Below, piece after piece: positions 26,001-38,000 of a stretch of 64,000 nt of DNA. The position numbers and the translations under genes are program-made. The stretch comes from Sternotherus odoratus (Eukaryota > Chordata > Testudines > Kinosternidae), in contig JAVMKO010000001.1 of NCBI GenBank assembly GCA_032164245.1, positions 251,481,644 to 251,545,643 on the forward strand. The letters run 5' to 3'. Numbering within the stretch: the stretch's first letter is position 1; the number at the start of each line of letters is the position of its first letter. The notes beneath the pieces were generated by a model. That model made no database searches, was not told the DNA's origin, and saw nothing but the letters and a program-made list of their open reading frames with translations.

Positions 26001-29000
26001 GACTGTGTTTTTGAAGTTTTTTTGTAGAAAAATTATCACTTTTAGCTTATGCACAAATAAATTTGTTAGTCTCTAAGGTGCCAAAAGTACTCCTCGTTCA
26101 TTTTGCGGATACAGACAAACACAGCTACCACTCTGAAACCTACAATAAGATGCTTATTCTTTTCTTTTTCATCTTAAAGAACAGTTGTTTGAGGGACACT
26201 TTGAGCTAAGTTGAATACTTAGGTCTGGTGGTCTCACAGATTTGCACTGATTTAATGAAATTGGTTTAAAAACTGATTTAGTTAATCACCACAAACGCTA
26301 ATGTGGAAGTTCATAATTAATTCAGCACAAAAAGCTGTATTTAGGCAAGCCCTTAAGTTACAGTCAGAAACTCAAACCAACGCTATATATAGCCCAAAAA
26401 TCGAATTACATTTTTTGACAACTGTAGTTTTGAATCTGGATGAAAAGCAGTTATTGCTTATTAGTGATAAGAGACTTTCCTCCTTGCTATCTGTGTTCCC
26501 TACAGATTGTATAATTCTTAGGTAAATATATGAGTCTTTAGTGCCCAATAATCTATATTCGGGCATCTAATAAAAGTAGTCCTATTTCCCAAAGATGCTG
26601 ATTCTCTGAGAGTCCCTCATTTTGGTGCCTGAGCATGGATTTCTAAACCTTCCTTTAGGCACCCAGGCTTGACATTTTTGGCCTGAATTCTTGCTGTTGG
26701 GTTTTTTTTGTGTGTATATGGTGTTGGGCTGTTGAAATTTGCCCCCTTTTCTCAGTTTCTGCTCTTAATTTACATGGCAAGCGGTCCTGATTATGCTGTG
26801 TTATATTTTGAAAGCTCTTACAGAATGCTTAATGGTACCCATACCAAAATATGTCCATTTTAAAAACACATTTTCATCAGCTATTCAGTTTCTTGGGCAG
26901 TCTTATGAAAAAAAATTCAAGATGCCTTCTACAATTGCCAGTAATTCCTTCTGAAAAATCATGGTTTCTCAGGGGTAGGCAACCTGTGTCATGCGTGCCA
27001 AAGGCGGCACGCGAACTGATTTTCAGTGGCACGCAGACTGCCTGGGTCCTGGCCACCGCTCTTGGGGGCTCTGCATTTTAATTTAATTTTTAAATGAAGC
27101 TTCTTAAACATTTAAAAAACCTTATTTACTTTACATACAACAGTTTAGTTCTATATTATAGACTTATAGAAAGAGACCTTCTAAAAACGTTAAAATGTAT
27201 TACTGGCATGCAAAACGTTAGAGTGAATAAGTGAAGACTCAGCACACCACTTCTGAAAGGTTGCCGACCCCTGGTCTAGTTTAGGAGGATTTTCATATAT
27301 TTCCAAGTTTACTCCAATATGAAAGTGTAAACACTTTAAATCGTTTTACTGAATTTTAATTTATTTTCTGTTAATTAGGAGGCATGATTTAAATGCTCAG
27401 ATTTTCATAAGCACGTTACTGGGAATTCACTGAAATCTAGGAGAAGCTCATCTGAGAGAGAAACTATTCTTGTTAAAACAGAAATCTTTTATGATAGAGG
27501 GAGCACTGAAAAATGACAATGCAAACTTATTTTAGCATAAATATTAGTATTTTCTTAATAATTTTAGAACTGTGCTCTCAATAACTATTCATCAGATCTA
27601 AGGAGAAGGGATTCCAGACTGTTGTAAATTGGCTCTGAGATTAGCTATTTTCAATGTAGATTTTATATAATTCTGTTCTGAATGATAACTTCAATTGGAT
27701 TAAAATTAGGATATATTATGCTGAAAACAGTTTGTTTGTGCTGGCATACAGGAACTAGTCCTTTCTGTAACATGATCTTAATGTTTTTGTATTTTGGTAT
27801 CCTGGAAATATTTTTTATAATATCATACATTTTATCTTTCTTCTAGTGTACTTTTGGAGAAATTGTGTGTCTCATTATATGATGTCTTCAGGCCATTGAT
27901 CATCCATGTTATTCACTTAGAAACTTTGTCTGAACTCTGTGGAATTCTCAAAAATGAGATGCTTGAAGACCATGTACAGAACAATGGTAATACATAGGTG
28001 GATTCTCCATGATTGTGGTGTTAATCAATGTCAGACTGTTAAACTTCATAGGAGACAGGATGTAGATGTTTCTTATGTGCTAAACATGTCAAAGGTGACA
28101 TGATTATTTTAAATGAACTTTATCTTTTTTTTTTTTTTTTTTTTTTTTTTTTGGTTAAAACCTTTCTTTATTGAAATGAGTACACAAGGGGTATTCTAAG
28201 GATTTTTGCTACATTTTGATTTTACTAACAGGCCTTAATCTTGCAAATGCTTATGCATGCGTTTAACTTTACTCTCACAATTGAACATGTTGATGTCCAT
28301 AGAATTGCTCAGATCAATGAATTTGTGCACTTGTGGGATACAGGACTAGTGCCATATAGAGTGCAATGAAAGGAATAGTGTATGTTTATACTTTATATCC
28401 AATTAGGGATTCCAATTTTTTTTTAAAATTCTTATTTTTCATGTAGGAACCAGAGTTGGCAATTCCCTGGGGGAAAAAACTAGATTAGGACACAGTGCTG
28501 GTAAATTCCACTAAAACTCAGTTTAAACTGGGAAAAATAATTGCATTAGTGTTCAGCAAGCATAGAATGAATCTTTTCTACTTTAGCTATATCCGTTCAC
28601 AACTGAGGAATAGGCTCAGTCTATCCACAACATCAAAGTTGGTCTTCTGTTGTAGGCTGCAGCAAGGTCAGATGGACCTAGACTGGTAGTCTGAAACTCT
28701 GCATGAAATGTTTTTGACTTTTGTGTATGTAATATTGAAAACTGAAACGAGTCATGACATGTATCGCTTCCTTGAGAAGATACTGAGCCCCCCAAAATGT
28801 GTACAGATGTATTGATGTTTAGTATTATCATTTTATATATATTAGTATTATACCCACTGCAGTTTTACTTTTTATTTGTATAATTCTAAATCAAGCTATG
28901 AATCCTATTGTCTTATGTAACTAAAAGAAGGTGTAATGTGTGAAATAATGAAACAGTTTTTAAAACAGAAAATGCCTTAAATTGGGTGGTAAAAATCATG

Positions 29001-32000
29001 ATTTTACCTGGTAAATATCATGCCATTCCTGTTAGGAACTAGTTCATTTGTGGCTCACTGTGAAACTTATGAAATCTAGTCATATGTCTTCAGGATCTTT
29101 TCAGTTCTCCATTGCCTTGTAGTATATAATTGCATATGAAAAAATATGCAGAAATTCTGCTCATCTGACTTAGAAATATCAGTAATGTCAGATCTGTTTT
29201 TTCCCTGATTTGGGAACCTTAGATGTGTGTATTGTAGCTTTCTCACCTATGTTGAATGGGAGGTTTTGCGCCTGTAATAGACTTTTTTTTTTTCACCTCA
29301 GCAAAAATTAAGTACAGTTTATACTGATTAAGAAATCTTTCCTAGTTCAATGGGTCAGCTTTCTGTATCTTGAATTTTCTTAATTCTGCTAATTTTCCAG
29401 TCACTGTAGTGTCTTCCAGGGTAGAAATATTTTTATTTCTAATTCAAAAATACAAAACCAAAACGAAACCAACCCCCCCCCCCCCCCCAACTATAAAGGG
29501 AAGAGTCTTTTGACTGGCCTTCTTTATGTGCAAGGAACAAGGCACAAGTTCAATGCTCTCCTCCCAACTTTGTAGGACATTTTAGGCATTTCTAAAGTGT
29601 TATGTAGCCTTTCATTAGGGTAACTCAGATGTCTCTAGCAATAACACCATGAAAAAACTGGTCCTTTTGATGCTTGGTATATAAAGCAGAGTGGCTAGCC
29701 ATCTCTGGGATTGTAAAGATAATTAATTTACTTTCCTAAGAGCAGAATTGTGACCCTGATCCCTCACACTATCAAAAACAAAACACCGAAACACAATAAC
29801 TTTGCAGTGTCGCCTCTAGGCTAACTTTTACTTACTGATTTTACCACTTAAACATAGAGCTGATATTTTGATTTAACCTGCTTCTACTTTGAACATTAAA
29901 TATATACAAATTTCTTATTGGGGTAGGTAGGCCAAATTACATGTAGCTCTTTGTCCTGCAGTATGACTCATCCGTCTGTGTGGTAATACTGTACTGTGTG
30001 TCTGACAAACCTAATCCAGGGCATATTCTTAGTATATAGGCAAAAACTTCATTTTGACATATTGTCAGCATCTCCCAAAAAATCAGCATACTTAAACTAT
30101 AATATGGTATGTTATGTACTGTCGTGTTCCTGCATATAGTTTGCGTATGAGAAAAGGTTAATCAGATAGAGCTGAAGTGACTGGCCCCAAGCCACATAGC
30201 AGTGGCTTGGGCTGTAGTTAGGAGTGCAAGAATTCATGGTTTGTTGCTCAGCTTGCAGCTCTTCAAATGTTATTTGGGCCTGGCTTTCTTTGCAGCAAAT
30301 AAATTAATTTGTGACAAAGTATGAAACTCAAGTTCTTTTTAAACATTACCTTTCTAGATGTAATTAATGAGCACTTGTATTCATGTTCTTTTGTCAGCAG
30401 AACAACTGGGTGCATTTGCTGCTGGTGTCCAGCAGATGTTAGAGGATGTACAAGAACGTCTTGTCTACAGGACATTCATCTACATTCAAACAGACATCAT
30501 AGGCTACAAGCCTGCTCCTGGGGATCTTGCGTATCCGGATAAATTGGAAATGATGGAGGTATAGTATCAGTTTGCTTAATTTGTTTTCCTAGTTTATACA
30601 TTATATGCAATTATATAGCGAAGAGCATGGCAAACAGGATTTTTCTGTTTATATGTGTATTTAAAAGCACTGACACCATTAGGGTGGCATCCATTGATTA
30701 CTCTTTGGCCCTGAAATCAGATCATATATTATATCTTAGATCAGGTTAAGTGAATCTGGCCACAATTTTCACCACTGTGAAATTTTCTGCCCTCACGCCT
30801 GGCGGGGAGGATATTTCTTCCACTCGAACTTAAGCAGTATAACTAAAGTGTAGCCTAGGTCTGTCTTACTGATAATATGCTAACAAAGGTTTCATGGCTG
30901 TTCATTTATAGAGAAGAAGAGGTTTACACTTAATTCCACTGATAGTATAAATTTTGCACTTACTACGTGTCCTGATGTGTTTGTCATTGTGATTCTGATC
31001 ATTGCTACCCATCACTTTTAAACCTCAAACTTTGAATATTTGGAGAGCAATGATTAAGTCTGAGTAAATGAATTATTCAAATGTAATGCTTAAAATGCAG
31101 TGCAAGAGCATTTCTTTGCTCAAACATCCTCCATTTTCAAATGGCTGCCGCCAATCTAACAAATAGTTTGAAGTGCTAAAGTGCAGCCCTTTAACAGGAC
31201 TTCAAAGTGCTAAGCAGAGTCTGGAAAGTCTTTTCTTGTGGAGAGTGAGCTAAAGATACTTCTCTGATGCCACCCATTGATAACATTTATAGGAATAAAC
31301 CATCCAAATCAGCAATGTAGAAAAAAGTTCTGAGAATTGTCCACCATTAAACAGAAAGCAGTCCAGACTTAACTAAAGCAGAACAAACCCACCCCATAAA
31401 TTATGATTTGCATGGAATCTATTGAAATGTTGAATCAGGTTCCGTGGGTCAGATTTGAACAGCTGTTCCTAAATGGGCCAATTGTCCAAATCCCTATATG
31501 AATATTGGCAAACTGGAAAGTATTCAGTTAAAATCTTGATAAATAAAGCATCTTAAAAAAATTTTAGTTTAAAAAATTATCAACAAAAATCAAGTTTTGC
31601 TATCCTCACTTTTGCTCTTTTTCCACATACGAATCTGAAGGTTTAAATTAAAAAAAAAAAGTTTCACTTAGTTTAGTCTCCACAACCTCCATTTTTAGTT
31701 GACATTGTATCATTAATGAATTTTTTTCTACAGTACCAGAGTTCTACTTAATACAATTAATTTAACAGAAGGGGTGAAGAAACACAAGCCAAAATAGAAA
31801 AAGAACAGGTTAAAGAATATTTAGATAAGTTAGTTGTATTCATGTTGGCAGGACATCATGAAGTTCACCCTTGGGTTCTTAAGGAACTAGATGAAGCAAT
31901 CTTGGAACGATTAGAGATTATTTTCAAGAACTTGTAGAGGACTGTGAAGTCCCAGAGGACTTGAGAAGGGCATATATAGTACTTATCTTTAAAAAGAGAA

Positions 32001-35000
32001 CCTGGGAAATTATAGATCAGTCAGCCTAGCTTAGATACCTGAAAAGATCCTGCAACAAATCATCAATTTATAAGCACCTACAGGCTAGTAAGGTTATAAG
32101 GAAGCAGTAAGGACACAGTTTATTTTATTTTCTCATAAGCAAACTAGGGACATGTGGTCTAGATGAAATTACTATAACATGCATGCACAACTGTTTGAAA
32201 AAAACATACTCACTAGTTATTAATGGTTCGCTATCACAGTGGGAGGGTGTCTCTAATGGGGTCCTACTGGAGTCTGTCCTGTTTCCAGTACTATTCAACA
32301 TTTTCGTGAATGACTTAAATAATGGGTTGGAGAGTATGCATATAAAATTTGCACATGACACCAAGCTGAGAGGTCTTGCAAGCCCTTTGGAGGACCTAAT
32401 GAGAATTCAAAATTGATAAATGAGAGACTTGATCTGAAATCAGTGCAATAAAATTCAGTACAGACAAGTGCAAAGTTCTACACTTAAAAAGGAAAAATCC
32501 AATACAAGATGAGAAGTAACTGGTAGGTCGTAGTACTGCATAAAAGGATTGGGGGTGCATGTGTGTTATGATGGATCACAAATTGAATATGAGCGAACAA
32601 TGTGATGCTGTTACAAGAAAAGGCAAATATCATTATGAAGTGTATTAACAGGAATGTCATATGTAAGACCTGGAGGTATTTGTTCTCCTCTACTCAGCAC
32701 TGGTGAGACCTCAGCTGCAGTACTGTGTCCAGTTTTGGGTGGCACACATTAAGAAAGATGTGGACAAATTGGAAGATCAGAGTAGAGTAACAAAAATGAT
32801 AAAAGTTTTAGAAAGCCTGACCTAAAAAACTGGGGATATTCGGTCTTGAGAAGGAAAGACTAAGTGGTACCCAATAAGTCTTCAAATATGTTAGACTATT
32901 GTAGAGAGGACCTTGATCAATTGTTCTCCATGTCCACTGAAGGTAGGACAAGAAATGATGGGCTTAATCTGCAACAAAGGAGATTTAGGTTAGATACTAG
33001 GAAAAGCTTTCTAACTAGAAGGCTAGTTAAGCACTGGAACAGGTTGTGAAGGGAGATTGTAGAATCCCTGTCAGTGGAGGTTTTTAAGAACAGGTTAGAC
33101 AAGCCTGTCAGAGAAGGTCTAGGTATAGTGGGCCCTGTCTCTGCTGGGGGATGGGCTAGATGACTTCTCGTGGTCTCTTTCAATCCTATATTTCTATGAT
33201 TTGGTAGCACCTTCCAGACAATGTAAACAAATAGATTCTCCACACCTCAGAGCTTGCAGTCTGTTAAATGTAAATGTTAACCTCTGTTTTAAGGTCCTAT
33301 CTGAACCCAGCACAGTAAACAGCTGCGGAAAAAATGAATATCTCGCAATCTTCATATAATACAATGTTACATCACAGTTGCTGTATTTGCCCAACGCATT
33401 TATGAATAGATTTTTCACTCTCCATGTTGTTGTGTTGCTTTTCACATTTTAAAAATATAAAGAATGTTTCTTTTTCAGTATATGAGTATATTTATGTATT
33501 TTGGCCCAACAGTAACAATTACAGCAACTTTGTTTAAAGAAACCACCCTCATATTAAAACATATATCACTTTACATTGACTACTGTCTTTTTGGTATTTC
33601 TTTACACACTGGAGATGCCATTTTTTAAGCCAAGGAAAAATGACTTAAAATGTGGCAAGTGACTGTCAAAATGACACCTCTTTACTGGATAGATCTGCTA
33701 TGCGTTTATATGTAATTATATTCACTTCAGATACAGTCATCTTTGCCTTTTGCTTCTATTAGCCCTAACAAAGGTAACACAGCTATTTTTTTCTACATTG
33801 TAAACATAAGTTGCAGATTCTTCTTAAAAAAAATAAATCTTTTGAATGTAATAGTTGCATGACATATCTTCCCCTGCAGCAAATTGCACAAAGTTTAAAA
33901 GATGAACAGAAGAAGTTGCCTTCTGATGCTTCATTTTCAGATGTGCGGCTAGAAGATCCGGAGTCCAGCAACCTAATTAAATCTGGTATGCCTGGGAATA
34001 TATTTTATGTTATCAAATGAAGTAGTAAAATAGACATAGCAGGCATTAAAATAAGCAGATAATGAAAAAATTATATTTACTTTAATAAAAATGTATTTTA
34101 AAGTATTTGGAGAATTTTGGGAAGAGCTTGCATAAAAGGAACTTTTGACTCAAGAATTTTTATTTAAACTTTTAAAATTGTCTTCCCAGAAGACCTCAGG
34201 AATTGGATTTTCAGGGTCTTTATTACCTGCCTTAATCCTGTGATGGTGATTGTGGCACGTCTGTATTACAGACGCATTCATTCTGTGAAATACTTTCTCT
34301 AGTTATTAAGCTCACAGGAGAAGAATGGGTTTTACATGATTTTGGCATGTGTTACATGAGCACTTTGGAAGTTGTAGTTCAAGAAGGTTTTCCTGTTTAA
34401 AACATAGAATCAGACAGTGATTGCATCCTTTTAATGTTCTTTTCATAACTTGTGGTCTAGTTATTGCAATAATTAATTATTTAGTTTATGAATTTTAAAA
34501 CTTCATTTTGGGATCCATGTTTTTATACATTGTAAAGGTAATTAATTCCATGAAATTAGATTTTGTTAACACTAGAACACCACGTTACTGCTTACATGCC
34601 TTTAAATGTGCCTGGAATCCCAGATGACACTTTCCCCCCCTCCATCTTACTACAACTTACTCACTTATTAATGTTCTGCATCCCAGTTGTATCTTTCTAG
34701 CGCTGACAGTTGTCTTCACTATTGTATGGATTTATCATGGTTTCCTATTGTGGACATACCAGGCGCGCACACCAAAGACCCAGGCTAGAATCAGTTAGAA
34801 CACACAAGTCTAGACTTGAACAAATGATAGAAGAGATTGTTAGACTATCCCCACAGCAAGACATTGCAGGCTTTTGTTCCATGACTGGTTCTGTGACTTT
34901 GTTAGTTTTTATTTTTTAAAATGGTTGTCCCTGTTGTCCCTGAGGTTAACTAGTAGTTGCCCCAGAATCTAGGGGAAAGATGTGTTCTGTGAGGTTCCCC

Positions 35001-38000
35001 ACCACCAATTGTTAAAAAACCCCAATCTGAATGTGCAGTTTTTTTGCACTTCCTTAGTCATGAAGGGTGCTCTTGTAACAGGGCTGTGACTTCTAATAAT
35101 CACTGTGGCAAAATCTTTGTCAGCTGTTAGGACAAAGAACAATGTTGCCATATTAACATGGGTTCTAAATTCTATATTTCAACTGTGTTAAATCTCCTCA
35201 GCTTATCTGATGTACAGCAAGGAAAGAATAGCAAAGTAAACTTATTCAATATTATTCCTTTTCTCACCTCCCTCTTGGTGGCCTCTGGGTTTCTGTTAAA
35301 ACCCTCCTACATTTTCCCCCCTGTCTTTTCTCCCCAATAACTCTCTTCAGTAGTTATACATCACATCCTTTTAGCAGCTACGATACTACAGTGTCTTCCA
35401 GAGAAATGGCTATTAACCTAATACATTTAACAAAGGATGAACTAGATCTCCTTTGGGCAGTCAGTAGTACATATTAAATTGGCCAGGGGTGAAGGATTAT
35501 ATGGTTGTCATTGGGTGAAGGGAGATGTGCAGTCTCAGGGGTGGATCACTGACTGGACCTGATGGCCTGAAGAATGAGTGGGGTAGCAAAATTATTTTCA
35601 AATGTCTTTAAGCAATTTTTTTTATTTAGGAGGGCAGGCTAGTGTTTTGTCTTTGTGATAACCACGTATGCCCTCTCCTTAAGTGCATGTTTCAGAGTGT
35701 ATTCACCAGTTCAAGGTTACCCAGTAAATTTTCAAGATGAATTCAAACCCTACACAGCTACCCACTTGATGCATGTATGTACTAGAATTCTGGTTTCTTC
35801 CCTCTGAGGAGATTGAAAACAAAGTAATTTTGTAACGTGTAACATTCCTATGGAGAGGTAACAAAGTCCTGTGGCACCTTAAAGACTAACTATAAAGTTT
35901 TGAAGCATAAGCTTTCGTGGGCTAATACCCACTTCGTCGGATGCAAGCAGATGCAGTGCTTGCATCCAACGAAGTGGGTATTAGCCCACGAAAGCTTATG
36001 CTTCAAAACTTTATAGTTAGTCTTTAAGGTGCCACAGGACTTTGTTACCTCTGCTATTCCAGACTAACACGGCTACCTCTCTGATTCTATTCCTATGGAG
36101 GTCAGCATTAAATAACATTCACTAGGTATTGTTTTCAGGTGGAGGGGAATAGTGATAACTTTTTAATGTGTGTTTTCTACCTTTAAATAGGCACAGCAGA
36201 ATCCCTTAATCCCAGACCGCAGACTATGATTTCGCCAGCAGATCTACATGGAATGTGGTATCCCACAGTTAGAAGGACTCTAGTGTGTCTCTCTAAACTG
36301 TACAGATGTATAGATGTATGCACCTCTTCTTGTAATTTACTTTACTATTTTAAGTTAACATAGATAAAAAATAATATACTAGATTCTAAATATTTTTGTC
36401 TAAAGATAAGTGGAAGCGTCGATATTTATCTTTTGTTAGATGTTGTGCCTTTTTTGGTCTCTTCATATAAAACCTGTGAATTGACAAATTGCAGATTGTT
36501 CAAAGACAAGTGATTTTGCACATGTAAATTCTTCACACAGTGTACAGTTAACCTGTGGAACTCCTTGCCTGAGGAGGTTTTGAAGGCTAGGACTATAACA
36601 GGGTTTAAAAGAGAACTGGATAAATTCATGGAGGTTAAGTCCATTAATGGCTATTAGCCAGGATGGGTAAGAAATCGTGTCCCTAGCCTCTCTTTGTCAG
36701 AGGTGGGTGATGGATGGCAGGAGAGAGCTCACTTGATCATTACCTGTTAGGTTCACTCATTCCGGGGCACCTGGCATTGGCCACTGTCAGTAGACAGGAT
36801 ACTGGGCTTGATGGACCTTTTGTCTGCCCGAGTACGGCCATTCTTCTGTTCTTAGAAATGAAGCACCAAATCAGGTCCAAAATTGCATTTGCCATCTTAC
36901 TAAGATTTTTCAACCGGTATCGTTTAAGAAGACCCCCCCTCCCCCCAACAACAAAAAAAAGAAAAAGAAAAAAGAAGCTCTAGCTCAATCACAAGTTATG
37001 GAATTAATGTAGAAGTTATTGGGTTAAATTCTGTGGCCTGTGATGTGCATGCGATCAGACTAGATGATCATAATGGTCCCTTCTGGCCTTAAAATTGAAT
37101 AATCTATAGTTACCTTAGAAAATGTCTTAAATCTTTTGCACCACATGTTTAGTAACTTTAAAAGTACAACTGCAAGAAACTGATGAATTTAAGGAAAACA
37201 AAAGACTAAGCAATTTTTCTCAGATGTAGCCTCCAGGGGCTTTTCTTGCGGCCACAGCCTCCCGGGCTATGATTATGTGGGGGCAATATAACAGCCCCTC
37301 TGACTCCTGGTTGCTCCCGGATGCACTACCTTGGTGGTGCTTGCTGGGGCTGCTAGCAGTGGTTGAGCCCTGCCCCTCTCTGGAGACACCTGGGGTACAA
37401 TGCTAAAGGAGAAGGCAGCCAGTGAATTCCCCATCTTCCCGGGGCAGTGGGGCTCAGGCTTTGGGCTTCAGCGCTGGGGTGGTGGGGTACCATGGTCTGT
37501 CTGGGGGCTTCAGGCTCCAGACCCAGGCTGTAGCTGCTCAGTGGCAGGGCCCAGGCTCCAGCCTCCTGCTGCCTTCCCCAAAGCCCCCATCCAGGGCTTC
37601 ATTTGTCCCCAGGCTTGGCAGGGCTGAGCAAGTCTGCTGTGAAAAGTGATACTTGTACTAGCTAGCAATAAATAAATTACAATGATTTGCACGTGTAGAT
37701 GTGCATATTTATTTGTTTTTCCTAAAGCTAATTACATATTTTAGGAAAAAGGTGTGAGAGCGGCCACCCGCAAGAGTTGGTGGCCGCACTCTGAGGTCAC
37801 CAACCTTTTCCCCCCCGAGAACCCCTGCCTTAAAGTATACAACAGCATGAATCTGTGTAAAACACATCTTATAATAGCAGATACAATAAACACCCTGTTC
37901 ATAGAGATTCAGGAAATACTTATTCAGAGAACCTACTCTTAAAGGGGAAGTTCCATAATTAGATTGTCATTTAACATAACTACGAAAAGGCTGTTAAATC

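Larger units (their letters stand above)
35856..36088. mobile_element. Penelope-like insertion with near-perfect 90-bp-arm palindrome and 12-bp TSD (copy 3)
   Basis: Flanked by ATTCCTATGGAG at 35844-35855 and 36089-36100. Arms 35860-35949 and 35957-36046 are reverse complements with one mismatch and a 7-nt spacer. The right side continues to CTAACACGGCTACCTCTCTG. Each arm carries one hammerhead-like core, on opposite strands. Confidence 0.9.

Noticed and set aside
32183..32416. Reverse transcriptase ORF as an active gene
   Set aside because: It is a short piece of a decayed CR1 with the catalytic block altered to FAHDT and stops on both sides.
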